Shown here: positions 14,291 through 23,064 of the stretch, piece after piece
How the letters are laid out: each line of letters begins with the position of its first letter
Numbering within the stretch: the first letter of the stretch is position 1
NCBI GenBank assembly: GCA_014238785.1
Contig: JABAAL010000017.1
Location: 1 to 34,330, forward strand
Direction: 5' to 3'
Source of the DNA: Phycisphaerales bacterium
GTDB lineage: Bacteria > Planctomycetota > Phycisphaerae > Phycisphaerales > SM1A02
Length of the DNA stretch: 34,330 nucleotides
Made by a program: the position numbers and the translations under genes
The notes under the pieces: generated by a model
What the model was told of the DNA's origin: nothing
The model's input: the letters and a program-made list of their open reading frames with translations, nothing else
Databases searched by the model: none

Positions 14291-16149
14291 TTTCACTCTT
14301 GCTAACAATTGCGGTAACGCAAAACTCACCGCCCCAAAACATAGAACTTCGGGCGGCAATGAAACTTGGGGCACAGGTGGCAAGGGTTCAACAAAAATTG
14401 CCCGTGGTGCATCAGGTTGTACTTGTTCCAGACGAGGCAACCTATCTTGACGAATTATCTCGTTGGACACCCGCTGATCGGTGGCCCGTGTTATTCAACC
14501 AAGAACCGCGAGTGTCACAATTCATTCGCCGTTTCTCTCCTGAAAAGGTATGGCTAAGAGAGTCTGTTGGGAAAATAGAAGATGTTCGCAGCAAAATGAT
14601 CCAAACAGTCGCTAGCGCTTGGGGTGGAAATAATTCCGTTCAAGATTCCCTTAAAGAAATCAACTTACCTCCACTTGGTGTTGTTATTACAGCAGTAAAT
14701 GACACGGCAAGAACCGCAGCGGTAGCCCTTGCGGCGGGTCGTGGTCAACTTCTTTCCTTTATGTCATCCGAATGGGGCCCGGAAAACAAAATCCTCAGCG
14801 AATCAAAAACCAATGTACTTGTTCGCAAGGTTCACGACACGCTCACAGAAACGGGTCTAGCTTTTGATTCTATTGGTGATGATATTGATGCTATTACCGT
14901 TTGCATGTCACTCCCGGCTCGAGTGAATTTTGCGGCCGCCGTCGAAAACCCTGTTGCAGTAAGTGATGTTATTGGTCGAAATGAACAAGGCACTCGTTTT
15001 GCTTGGACAGGTTGGATTTTTGGCTCTAAGGCAGACGCTGCATATACAGCTATGTGTAGTCTGTTTTTAGAGCGTGATTCCTATTGGTTTTGCAACACGT
15101 ACGGAAATGCTCCGCCGTGGGGTAATTATGGTCTTGGAACGATTCCAGAAGTGCTTCCGAAATTTGGCATCAAGAGTGTTGGTATTGATGGAACCCTAGC
15201 ATCATTACAGCGTGCCGATGTTGGTGGTGTAACCACAGATGTTGTGTACTTCACCTCAAAGGGTAACCAAGATTTTTTAGACATGGCAGATGAGCGAACT
15301 TCGCCAACGTGGCTTCCGCTGTTAGATACGCCTGCTGCACTTTATTTTTTACACAGTTGGTCACTAAAAAATCCATCCAGTCGAACGACCGTTGGAGGAG
15401 TTTGGTTGTCGCGTGGTGTCTACGCATTCGTCGGATCATCCCACGAACCCATGCTCCAAGCATTTGTTCCTCAAATAGAACTACTTAGACGAACAATGAG
15501 TTTGGTTCCGTTTCTACCGGCATCAAGGTGGAGCGCCAACGAAGGGATACATGCAAAACCGTGGAGGATTAATACGATTGGCGACCCTCTCATGCTCTGC
15601 CCACCCAAATCGGCAATCGTAAGGAACGTAAAGCCAGCCAAAAAATATTCGCTGTATCAAAATGCAGAAATCATTGCAAAGAGAAATCTAAAAGTGGCCT
15701 CGGAAAATCCCACCGATGCCTCGTTTGCAAAAGCGATCGATTCCATTGTGTTGGTTGGCAAAGATTTATTGGCTTGCGAAGTTTGGGGGGCTGCCGTTGC
15801 CAAGTCTTCTGAAGGACCACTAAGTGCTAGCGCTTCAGTTGGTCCATTGTTTCGACAGGAAAAGCTTGAAGGATTTCTTTCAGCGTTTTGCTTGATTAAG
15901 AATCCAACAAGACTCGACAAAGACATGCTTTGGCAACTTGCTGGAACATCTAGCGCTACATCATTGCAATTACTCATTGATAATTTACGAAGTCCGTATC
16001 AAGTAGACGACTTAAAGGCAGTGGTAGACAGGATTGCGAAGCAAAGAGGGAACCTTGCTGTTTGTACTATTATTGACGAAGTTCTAAAAAAATCCAGAGG
16101 CAGAAACGAGCGCGAGTTGCGACGAATGAGAAAGAATTATGACAACTAA
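14287..16149 (+). CDS. Large secreted protein of unknown function, C25/TIGR03790-like features
   Basis: The 620-residue product has a weak N-terminal signal (MISLLLTIAVTQNSPPQ). Residues 30-110 look like a Rossmann-type alpha/beta stretch (VVLVPDE, RWPVLF). Around residues 368-390 the block GGVWLSRGVYAFVGSSHEPM, followed later by PWRINTIGDPLM, resembles the end of gingipain-like (C25) or TIGR03790-type proteins found in planctomycetes, where a GDPL strand closes the domain. I see no certain catalytic Cys-His pair. The C-terminal 170 residues look helical. It overlaps the MBL-fold gene by 4 bp and gpmI by 11 bp, so it is translated from the coaD operon. Function unknown. Confidence 0.6.
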   Translation: MISLLLTIAVTQNSPPQNIELRAAMKLGAQVARVQQKLPVVHQVVLVPDEATYLDELSRWTPADRWPVLFNQEPRVSQFIRRFSPEKVWLRESVGKIEDVRSKMIQTVASAWGGNNSVQDSLKEINLPPLGVVITAVNDTARTAAVALAAGRGQLLSFMSSEWGPENKILSESKTNVLVRKVHDTLTETGLAFDSIGDDIDAITVCMSLPARVNFAAAVENPVAVSDVIGRNEQGTRFAWTGWIFGSKADAAYTAMCSLFLERDSYWFCNTYGNAPPWGNYGLGTIPEVLPKFGIKSVGIDGTLASLQRADVGGVTTDVVYFTSKGNQDFLDMADERTSPTWLPLLDTPAALYFLHSWSLKNPSSRTTVGGVWLSRGVYAFVGSSHEPMLQAFVPQIELLRRTMSLVPFLPASRWSANEGIHAKPWRINTIGDPLMLCPPKSAIVRNVKPAKKYSLYQNAEIIAKRNLKVASENPTDASFAKAIDSIVLVGKDLLACEVWGAAVAKSSEGPLSASASVGPLFRQEKLEGFLSAFCLIKNPTRLDKDMLWQLAGTSSATSLQLLIDNLRSPYQVDDLKAVVDRIAKQRGNLAVCTIIDEVLKKSRGRNERELRRMRKNYDN

Positions 16150-17755
16150 ACAACAACCTGTCGTTCTCGTTATTCGTGATGGCTGGGGACGCAACCCAGA
16201 TAGTTCAATGGATTCACACAACGCCATTCTTCAAGCGAATACACCTGTTGCCGATGCCTTGTTTCAAAACCATCCCACAACAATGATTGAAACAAGTGGA
16301 ACAAGTGTTGGTCTTCCCAATGGAGTCATGGGCAACAGCGAAGTCGGCCACCAAAATATTGGTGCAGGAAGAATTGTTCCACAAGAATTAATCCGCCTTT
16401 CTGCCGCAGCAGAAAATGGTGAATTTAAAACTAATCCAGTTATTTCAAAAGCATTTTCAATCGGTTGCGATGGACACGCTGTACACATAGTTGGCCTTGT
16501 GAGTGATGGCCGAGTTCACAGCGACATCGCTCACTTATTCGCACTCATTAATGCTGCGCCAAAAGAAGCGCATGTCTTCATCCACGTTATTACAGATGGA
16601 CGTGATTGTTCACCAAGTGCGGGCCTGGGGTTTGTTGAACAACTTGAAGATAAAATCCGGGGATCGAATGTAAAAATTGCTAGTGTTATTGGCAGATACT
16701 GGGCAATGGATCGGGATAACCGGTGGGAACGTGTTGCACTTGCGTATGAAGCCATGACGGGGATAAAAACAACACACGAACTACGACCCTATTCGCAAAA
16801 TGTGCAAACAAACTTCCATGCATCAAACGTCATCTCAGAATATTACAATTCGCCAACCGAATCAAATCATGCTGGTGATGAGTTTATACTTCCGACACAG
16901 ATTGTCGACGCAAACAATCAGCCAATTGGATTAGTTAAGGACGGAGATTCTATTCTGTTTTTTAATTATCGAGGCGACAGGCCTAGGGAATTAACAAGAG
17001 CGTTTATCCTTGATGATAAAGAGTGGAAAAATGTCCCAAGAGGTTCGTTTCATCGTGGGAGCAAAATAAAAGAATTATATTTCGCAACAATGACAAACTA
17101 CGAATCGAGTCTACCTGTTTCTGGCGTAGCCTTCAATAAACCAAAACCGATGAAAAATATTCTTGGTGAAGTATTGTCTAAAAATGGCTTGAAACAATTT
17201 AGGTGTGCAGAAACAGAAAAGTTTCCACATGTTACTTTTTTCTTTAACGATTACAAAGAAGAACCTTTCAACGGTGAGGATCGATTGCTTGTCCCAAGCC
17301 CAACCGATGTTGCAACGTATGACCTAAAGCCGCAAATGTCTGCAGAAAGCGTGTGCCAAGGTGTGCTTGACCAGATCAACGGGGACGCGTGTCCGTCTGT
17401 CATTATCGTCAACTTCGCCAACGCCGACATGGTTGGGCACACTGGAAATTTGCCTGCAATCGTACAAGCCGTGGAGGTTGTCGATGACTGTTGTGGCAGA
17501 ATCATCGAAGCAACAACCGCGATTGGTGGCTCACTTATTATTACTGCAGACCACGGCAACGCCGAATGTACTTGGAATACAAACACAAATAGTCCAGACA
17601 CGGCACACACCAAGTATGACGTTCCACTCCATGCAATTGGAACAGGTGGTGCACTTCAAAAAAGTGGAATACTTGCAGACATAGCCCCTACTATTTTGCA
17701 CCTCCTTGATATTCCAAAACCAGAGGAGATGACTGGAAGTTCGTTGCTTAGTTAA
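16139..17755 (+). CDS. gpmI: 2,3-bisphosphoglycerate-independent phosphoglycerate mutase
   Basis: This enzyme interconverts 3- and 2-phosphoglycerate in glycolysis using two Mn ions. The phosphatase-like metal site starts at D14 in IRDGWG (usually LDGWG), the nucleophile is S67 in MGNSEVGH, and the inserted transferase domain has ITDGRD and GRYWAMDRDNRWERV. The C-terminal metal-binding blocks NFANADMVGHTG and ITADHGNAE are intact. Length 538 is slightly above the usual 510-515. The start overlaps the previous stop by 11 bases, which implies coupled translation. Its TAA stop shares bases with the holA stop on the other strand. Confidence 0.96.
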   Translation: MTTKQQPVVLVIRDGWGRNPDSSMDSHNAILQANTPVADALFQNHPTTMIETSGTSVGLPNGVMGNSEVGHQNIGAGRIVPQELIRLSAAAENGEFKTNPVISKAFSIGCDGHAVHIVGLVSDGRVHSDIAHLFALINAAPKEAHVFIHVITDGRDCSPSAGLGFVEQLEDKIRGSNVKIASVIGRYWAMDRDNRWERVALAYEAMTGIKTTHELRPYSQNVQTNFHASNVISEYYNSPTESNHAGDEFILPTQIVDANNQPIGLVKDGDSILFFNYRGDRPRELTRAFILDDKEWKNVPRGSFHRGSKIKELYFATMTNYESSLPVSGVAFNKPKPMKNILGEVLSKNGLKQFRCAETEKFPHVTFFFNDYKEEPFNGEDRLLVPSPTDVATYDLKPQMSAESVCQGVLDQINGDACPSVIIVNFANADMVGHTGNLPAIVQAVEVVDDCCGRIIEATTAIGGSLIITADHGNAECTWNTNTNSPDTAHTKYDVPLHAIGTGGALQKSGILADIAPTILHLLDIPKPEEMTGSSLLS

Positions 17756-18759
17756 TTATTTACTTCGCGACAAACTCGCATCGCAACCAACTCAAGACCT
17801 CTGCGGCCATCAAGCAATCCACTTCGAGTTCTTGCGTCAACAGCAACGGCTTCGGTAAATAAATTTGCAAGTTGTGTCGGGGTTCGCTGTTTTGCAAGCG
17901 CAAGAATTTTGTTTCCGCCATCGCCAAATAGTTTTAAGGATTTTCGGATTTCCGCAGGTGATGATCCACTTTGAAACATTGAAGCAGCAGCGCTAAGCCG
18001 TCTTGTTAAATCCACCACTGACCACATAAGTAGTTCTCGCGGCTGACGCGAAACATCGAGCAGTTCTCCGAGTTTGCTCATTGCCGCTCCGCTATTTCCG
18101 GAAAGTAACATAGTTTGAATTTCCCACGCTTGTTCTTCGCGGCTTAATCCAACCATTTCAACGACATCGGCTTTGGTAATTGTTGTAGATGGGGCAACTT
18201 TTGCGGACAGTTTCCCAAGTTCTGAATCTAATCGAGTAAGCGACAAACCAATTCGATGCACCAGCAATTGAGCCGCCTGAGCATCGAGGGTGCAACCGTG
18301 TTCTTTTCCGCATCGACCAACACACCACCGTACCGAATCGTGTTCGCTTAGATTTTGAAGTTTAAATACAACCCCTTTTTTTGCTACTGCCTTATCGAGT
18401 TTTCCCGGGCGCCATGTCGTTGCCCGTAACAAAAGTGTTGCCGATTGAACGGGAGATTCTGCGTAGCGTTCCATTGCCTGCCTGTTCGATGTTTTTCCTG
18501 TGTCTTTTGAGGCTAGGAATGCGTCGGCGTTATCAACAATGACGAGTTTGTAACGCATCATCAGGTCAAGTGTGCGCACTTCGTCAAGGATCGTAGCCAA
18601 ATCCACGGTAGAACCATCAAACACTACTCGGTCCACATCGCCGTGCTCTTCCTTTAGCTTGGATTCAAAATCATTCGTATACCTTGTCATTAAAAAAGGC
18701 TCTTTGCCATGAATAATTGCTATATGCATCGATGCACTAAATGTGGGCTGCTTTGCCAT
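17752..18759 (-). CDS. holA: DNA polymerase III subunit delta
   Basis: This clamp-loader subunit opens the beta sliding clamp. The 335-residue protein has the delta-family layout: an early IIHGKEPFLMTRY, the RYKLVIVDNAD strand near residue 70, a Walker-B-like degenerate AAA+ fold, and a helical C-terminal collar domain (LLMWSVVDLTRRL). There is no Walker A, as expected for delta. The ATG at 18759 is preferred to the GTG at 18765 because a TAAGAT -10 box lies six bases upstream of it, predicting a leaderless message. It is convergent with gpmI with a 4-bp stop overlap and divergent from the histidine kinase. Confidence 0.88.
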   Translation of the reverse strand: MAKQPTFSASMHIAIIHGKEPFLMTRYTNDFESKLKEEHGDVDRVVFDGSTVDLATILDEVRTLDLMMRYKLVIVDNADAFLASKDTGKTSNRQAMERYAESPVQSATLLLRATTWRPGKLDKAVAKKGVVFKLQNLSEHDSVRWCVGRCGKEHGCTLDAQAAQLLVHRIGLSLTRLDSELGKLSAKVAPSTTITKADVVEMVGLSREEQAWEIQTMLLSGNSGAAMSKLGELLDVSRQPRELLMWSVVDLTRRLSAAASMFQSGSSPAEIRKSLKLFGDGGNKILALAKQRTPTQLANLFTEAVAVDARTRSGLLDGRRGLELVAMRVCREVNN

Positions 18760-18765
18760 GTGCAC

Positions 18766-18771
18766 ATCTTA
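18766..18771 (-). promoter_or_regulatory. -10 element of holA, likely leaderless start
   Basis: TAAGAT on the minus strand, six bases before the ATG at 18759. Weaker than consensus. Confidence 0.35.
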
Positions 18772-18826
18772 CGTGCAGCAAACACACTCCGCACGGCGAT
18801 TGATGCCAGACGCCAAGCGAGCGTGA

Positions 18827-18832
18827 TAGGAT
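18827..18832 (+). promoter_or_regulatory. Extended -10 element of the FHA histidine kinase gene
   Basis: TGA-TAGGAT forms an extended -10 only six bases before the ATG at 18839, again predicting a leaderless message. Confidence 0.4.
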
Positions 18833-18838
18833 GGTGGG

Positions 18839-20455
18839 ATGTTGGTACTTGAAGTAATAGAAGGTCCTGATCTTGGTGGGGTATATCCATTGCCCCCTAA
18901 CGAGCCGCAGTTAATCGGACGATCATCAGAAGCGTTACAACTCTTAGACCCAACAATCAGCAGAAGGCACGCTGAATTAACGCCCGACAATGGAAAATGG
19001 TATTTAAAAGACCTTGCATCAGCAAATGGCACTTTTTTAAATGGGAGACTTCTTACCGACAGAGTTTCACTTCGAATTGGTGATGAAGTAGGTTGTGGAG
19101 CAACTCTTTTTTGTTTTACAAACCATGCAGCACTCTTGGAACCAAAACAAGAAACTGACTCCAGTTTTGACACCAGCGCAGAATCGATCGTTGTCACCTC
19201 TCCCCACTCCCTACAAGCAGCTCGAGATCACCTTCGGATGGTGCATCGTTTAACCACCTCGCTTGCGGGAATCATCGACAGCACAACCATCCTTCGCCAT
19301 CTTGTTGCAATTCTTGTTGATGAATTCAAGCCAGACCGTTGTGTCGGCGTGCTCATGAGTGATGCACAACACATTACGTATTCCATAGAAGCGAATCGTG
19401 AAAAAATGAGTGAAGGCGCAACCGTTTTTTCAAGGGCAATTATTTTTCACGCTTGCAATGAAGTATGTGGAATTCGAATTCCAAACATCGCCAATGATGT
19501 CCGTTTTGTCCATGATGATGACACAGTAAAAAGTGGTGCAAAATCTCTTTTGTGTGCACCACTCGTGGCACATGGAAAAATTCTTGGCGCTGTCTTGTTA
19601 GAAATTAACTCCGAGAATCGCCAGTGGGGCGAGGGACAATTAGAACTACTTGCAACAGCATCTGGGCATGCGGCACTTGCCTTACTTACTGCAACGCTTG
19701 CGCGAACAAGACTCCAACACGAACGGCTTGCAGCAATGGGCGAAACTGTTGCATCCATTAGTCATAGCGTGAAAAATATGTTGCAGGGTCTTCGAAGTGG
19801 CGCGGGAGCAATTAATCTAGCACTTGGCAGGGGAGATCTTGAACTCGCAAGAGAAGGCTGGCCTATTCTCGCTCGCAACCTTGACCGAGTGTACGCGTTA
19901 ACATTCAACATGCTTGCGTGGTCAAGAACCAATTCTCCTGAAATTTCTCTTGTTCAGATTTATCCGATAGTCGAAGATGCAATCGCCCTCGTACGGGGCG
20001 CTTGCGACCGAAGATCCATCACTATCCGGTCAACTGTTGAGCAAGACATGCCGCCAATCCCAATTGACCAAACTGCAATATTGCAAGTTTTGCTCAATGT
20101 ACTCAATAATGCCATTGATGCATCTCCCTCAAAAACTGGTCTTGTTGAACTTGCTGTCTCCATCCCAAAATCTGGAGAATTTGTTGAAATGACAATAACA
20201 GACAATGGGAGTGGGGTTGAAACAGGCGGCAAAGATGTGGCATTCCAAGCATTTCACACCACCAAAGGGCAGCGAGGCACTGGCCTTGGGCTTGCTGTCG
20301 CACGCAAGGTTATCCTAGAACATAAGGGCGATATAGAGTTGGTCGATGGTGTGTCTTGTGGAACAATATGTAAAATTACCCTTCCCTTAAGCAGAGAAGG
20401 AGATCCGGGAGACACGCATGGGCCGGCAACCATAGACCCCAGCGATCGCTTTTAG
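18839..20455 (+). CDS. FHA-GAF sensor histidine kinase
   Basis: The 538-residue cytoplasmic protein has three parts. An FHA domain at about 1-95 (IGRSSE, ISRRHAEL, SANGTFLNG) should bind phosphothreonine peptides. A GAF domain spans about 135-285. The kinase core has the phospho-acceptor H309 in SISHSVKNML, the N box at N424 (LLNVLNNAIDAS), G1 DNGSG at 455-459 and G2 GTGLGL at 480-485. There are no transmembrane segments, so the input is probably intracellular. No response regulator lies nearby, so it is an orphan. An FHA domain suggests a link to Ser/Thr phosphorylation; the Hanks-type kinase at 23065 is a possible partner, by inference only. Confidence 0.92.
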   Translation: MLVLEVIEGPDLGGVYPLPPNEPQLIGRSSEALQLLDPTISRRHAELTPDNGKWYLKDLASANGTFLNGRLLTDRVSLRIGDEVGCGATLFCFTNHAALLEPKQETDSSFDTSAESIVVTSPHSLQAARDHLRMVHRLTTSLAGIIDSTTILRHLVAILVDEFKPDRCVGVLMSDAQHITYSIEANREKMSEGATVFSRAIIFHACNEVCGIRIPNIANDVRFVHDDDTVKSGAKSLLCAPLVAHGKILGAVLLEINSENRQWGEGQLELLATASGHAALALLTATLARTRLQHERLAAMGETVASISHSVKNMLQGLRSGAGAINLALGRGDLELAREGWPILARNLDRVYALTFNMLAWSRTNSPEISLVQIYPIVEDAIALVRGACDRRSITIRSTVEQDMPPIPIDQTAILQVLLNVLNNAIDASPSKTGLVELAVSIPKSGEFVEMTITDNGSGVETGGKDVAFQAFHTTKGQRGTGLGLAVARKVILEHKGDIELVDGVSCGTICKITLPLSREGDPGDTHGPATIDPSDRF

Positions 20456-20484
20456 AATTGAATACACCTCCAACGAATTGCACA

Positions 20485-20493
20485 TGCTATGAT
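20485..20493 (+). promoter_or_regulatory. Extended -10 element of clpP1
   Basis: TGC-TATGAT lies about 32 bases before the clpP1 ATG; a GGAAGG motif between them may be the ribosome binding site, though spaced rather far from the ATG at 20525 and better for Met6. Confidence 0.4.
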
Positions 20494-20524
20494 GTCAAAA
20501 CTTCGGAAGGATCCGACATAATTT

Positions 20525-21205
20525 ATGATTGAACAAACAATGAATATAAGTACAAACGAAACAATTGGCGGTATTGACCTCGCAAAATCGGTCGGTGGCC
20601 TTGTTCCCGGTCAGGCGCCACCCGCTATGGCATCAAGTTACCAACGAACACGAGAGATGACACTTGACGAGCTGATGCTCGAAAACCGTGTCATCTTTAT
20701 GATTGGTGAGATAAATCAAGCATCAGCGGCAAGGGTCATGATGCAAATGCTTTACCTTGAAGATCAAAAGCGCGGGCAACAAATCAACCTTTACATTAAT
20801 AGCCCCGGCGGCGCTGTCGATGACACGCTTGCAATGTATGACACGATGCAGTTCATCTCTTCTGATGTTGCTACCTATTGCATCGGAAGAGCATACAGTG
20901 GAGCAGCGATTCTTCTGTGTGCGGGAGAATCTGGCAAGCGCCATATTTTGCCTCATGCAAAAGTGATGATTCACCAACCCTACGGTGGAATAACTGGTCA
21001 AACGTCTGATATTCAAATTCAAGCTGAACAGATTATCCAATCTAAGACAACGCTGAACAAAATTATCGCTGCCCATACTGGACAGACCCTAGACACCGTT
21101 GCGGCCGACGGAGAGCGGGATAAGTATTTCTCTGCTTTAGAAGCAAAAGAATACGGTATCGTTGATGAAGTGTTTGAGCACCATGAAGATAAAAAGAAAG
21201 ATTAA
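20525..21205 (+). CDS. clpP: ATP-dependent Clp protease proteolytic subunit, first copy
   Basis: The 226-residue serine protease subunit keeps the full triad: Ser125 in GRAYSGAA (the usual motif is GQAASMGA), His150 in MIHQPYGG, and Asp199 in GERDKYFS. The oxyanion and handle regions INSPGGAVDD and TTLNKIIAAHTGQ are normal. The N-terminus is about 25 residues longer than the E. coli proenzyme and may be processed. A start at the next ATG (20540) is possible. The second clpP follows after 5 bp, so the two are made together and probably form mixed rings. No clpX, clpA or tig gene is adjacent. Confidence 0.93.
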   Translation: MIEQTMNISTNETIGGIDLAKSVGGLVPGQAPPAMASSYQRTREMTLDELMLENRVIFMIGEINQASAARVMMQMLYLEDQKRGQQINLYINSPGGAVDDTLAMYDTMQFISSDVATYCIGRAYSGAAILLCAGESGKRHILPHAKVMIHQPYGGITGQTSDIQIQAEQIIQSKTTLNKIIAAHTGQTLDTVAADGERDKYFSALEAKEYGIVDEVFEHHEDKKKD

Positions 21206-21210
21206 ACACG

Positions 21211-21813
21211 ATGTCTACACTTGTACCAATCGTTATTGAAAAAACCGGTCGTGGTGAGCGAGCCTATGATATTTTTTCTCGGCTCTTAAATGATCGAATT
21301 ATCTTTTTGGGTGGTCCGGTTATGGACGAATCAGCTAACTTAATTGTTGCGCAACTCCTATATCTTGCGAATGAAGATTCGACAGCGGACATAAGCTTGT
21401 ATGTAAATTCGCCCGGTGGGTCGGTGACTGCTGGTCTGGGGATAGTTGACACTATGAACTTCATTCCATGCAACATTGCAACCTATATCATTGGACAAGC
21501 AGCGTCGATGGGATCGGTCATCGCTTCTAGTGGTACGAAAGGGAAACGTTTTTCGTTACCACATTCTAAAAATCTCATGCATCAACCGCTCTTAAGTGGC
21601 GTTCTTGAAGGCCAAGCAACCGACTTAGAAATTGAAGCAAGAGAAATGCTGCGCCTTCGGGACATTCTTTTTGCAATCTACGCCAACGCAACCGGCAAAG
21701 ATCAAAAAGTTATTCACGCCGATTGTGAACGCAACAAGTGGCTCGATCCACAGGAAATGTTGGAATATGGACTTGTCGATGAAATTCTTGCCAAACTTCC
21801 CGCAAGCGAATAA
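21211..21813 (+). CDS. clpP: ClpP-family subunit, second copy, with Asp to Asn in the triad
   Basis: The 200-residue paralogue has Ser99 in GQAASMGSV and His124 in LMHQPLLSG, as in active ClpP. The position of the catalytic Asp (E. coli Asp185, motif ERDRF) reads CERNKWLD, with Asn175. It has no long N-terminal extension. An Asn could still orient the His weakly, or the subunit may be a regulatory partner like plastid ClpR or a ClpP1/ClpP2 pair. It lies 5 bp after clpP1, with only a weak ribosome binding site, and is followed 1 bp later by a small lipoprotein gene. The fold assignment is certain; the effect on activity is inferred. Confidence 0.92.
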   Translation: MSTLVPIVIEKTGRGERAYDIFSRLLNDRIIFLGGPVMDESANLIVAQLLYLANEDSTADISLYVNSPGGSVTAGLGIVDTMNFIPCNIATYIIGQAASMGSVIASSGTKGKRFSLPHSKNLMHQPLLSGVLEGQATDLEIEAREMLRLRDILFAIYANATGKDQKVIHADCERNKWLDPQEMLEYGLVDEILAKLPASE

Positions 21814-21814
21814 T

Positions 21815-22036
21815 ATGAAATCGTTACGACGACCACTCCAACTCACTGTCGTTCTCGTGGTCTTTGTCTCGCTTGGTGGTTGTAACCGTGGTGCGCTTTT
21901 TTCAAAAAATTCACAACGGAATCAATTTGAAGCCTATAACACGATGCGGCATGGAACACAAATTACCCAACAGCCCGATTTGTTTGGTCTTCCAGAACCC
22001 GCCCTTCGTGAACGACTTGGTAAAAAAAATAAGTAA
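21815..22036 (+). CDS. Small lipoprotein
   Basis: The 73-residue product has a basic start (MKSLRRP), a hydrophobic segment and a lipobox SLGGC with the lipidated cysteine at residue 23. The mature 50 residues are polar and hold no known motif; DLFGLPEPALRERLGK is the only notable stretch. The reading frame is open much further upstream, but that part runs through clpP2 in another frame; the ATG directly after the clpP2 stop gives the signal peptide. It is probably co-transcribed with the clpP genes. Function unknown. Confidence 0.7.
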   Translation: MKSLRRPLQLTVVLVVFVSLGGCNRGALFSKNSQRNQFEAYNTMRHGTQITQQPDLFGLPEPALRERLGKKNK

Positions 22037-22271
22037 TACTGGGACTGTCCTCAAACCATTCACCGTCGCCGATTATTTATCGGTAATTACCTTTTTGTTT
22101 AGGACCGCATAAACAGCCTACGGGATTGTTTTTTCTCGTCTCAATAAAACGAAACATTGCGTCCGATATGTCGATTTTTAAAGTCTTAGGTGGGTATTGA
22201 CCCGATATGTTACACATGGATGACGACATAGTGTCACCCAACTCATGTTGCCCGAAAGGAAGCGCTCAAGG
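22037..22271. other. Gap before the amidase gene
   Basis: No gene seen. It holds a direct repeat CCGATATGT at 22163-22171 and 22202-22210 (39 bp apart) and a small hairpin CCGAT-TATTT-ATCGG near 22070. Either could be regulatory, but support is weak. Confidence 0.35.
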
Positions 22272-22919
22272 ATGAAGCCGAATTCAGCAAGGATGCCCTC
22301 TACACGTACGCAAATCGTTTGGCTATCGTTTTTTCTTGTTATTCCCTGTGCGCTATTAATCCTTCAGATCGGAGCCAAAAACGTTCAAGGCGGCTTATTG
22401 CTAACCACGCTTGCGCCTGTTGAAGATAGGCCCGAGATTGATCCGATTTTCGCCACAATTACGGAAGCCACCAAATGGACATCCATTGTTATTCACCACC
22501 TTGGGCAACCAGCGGGTGATATGGAAACCATCGGCCGAGACCATCGAAATGCTGGTCTTCAGGGTCTTGGATTCCACTTTCTTGTTGGAAACGGTAACGG
22601 TCTTGGTGATGGTGACGTTCAAATGGGCTACCGCTGGCTCTCGCAAGCGACTGCTGCAAGACCCGCTGATATAGCACCGAGTAATTGGAGCGATGGCACC
22701 ATTAGCATTTGCCTCGTTGGAAATGGCAATCGAAGACCATTTACCGAAAAACAGACAGTACACCTCTGGCACCTTGTACAGCGTTTACAACAAGAACTGT
22801 CAATTCCAGCAAGTCAAGTCTTCCTTGGTCGAGAACTAGGAACCCAAAACGATTCACCTGGTGAATTTTTCGCAGAAGCACAATTCCGAAGCCAACTTCT
22901 CGATATTCCAAACGGGTAA
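22272..22919 (+). CDS. Membrane-anchored PGRP/Amidase_2-like protein with lost zinc ligands
   Basis: The 215-residue product has an N-terminal membrane anchor (residues about 14-33), then an N-acetylmuramoyl-L-alanine amidase fold: WTSIVIHHLG, RDHRNAGLQGLGFHFLVGNG and ISICLVGNGNRRPF match the family closely. Active members bind zinc through His, His and Cys. The first His is kept (H75 or H76), but the C-terminal motif GHRE...DCPG reads GRELGTQNDSPG, so the second His is replaced by Gly186 and the Cys by Ser195. The usual GAH motif is also missing (ATAARPA). It probably binds peptidoglycan without cutting it. The start at 22272 has an AAAGGAAG site nine bases upstream; an earlier in-frame ATG at 22245 lacks one. 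Confidence 0.78.
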   Translation: MKPNSARMPSTRTQIVWLSFFLVIPCALLILQIGAKNVQGGLLLTTLAPVEDRPEIDPIFATITEATKWTSIVIHHLGQPAGDMETIGRDHRNAGLQGLGFHFLVGNGNGLGDGDVQMGYRWLSQATAARPADIAPSNWSDGTISICLVGNGNRRPFTEKQTVHLWHLVQRLQQELSIPASQVFLGRELGTQNDSPGEFFAEAQFRSQLLDIPNG

Positions 22920-23004
22920 TCGTCTGCCTGTGAACCTTAATAATATGTAGGATTTAGGTGGTTTTTAGCAAATAATGAAACGATTAGTGCATTTGCAATG
23001 TATC

Positions 23005-23024
23005 CTATAAGTCATTTCTTATAG
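23005..23024. repeat. Inverted repeat upstream of the kinase gene
   Basis: CTATAAG and CTTATAG form a perfect 7-bp inverted repeat with a 6-base spacer, 41 bp before the kinase ATG. It may be an operator overlapping a -10 (TATAAG) or a chance AT-rich palindrome. Confidence 0.35.
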
Positions 23025-23064
23025 TGGACGGTTTCACTGCTACCTGTCCAAATTTTATTTTTTT

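Noticed and set aside
21632..21814. Upstream extension of the small lipoprotein frame
   Set aside because: It overlaps clpP2 in another frame; the lipoprotein signal begins at the ATG at 21815.
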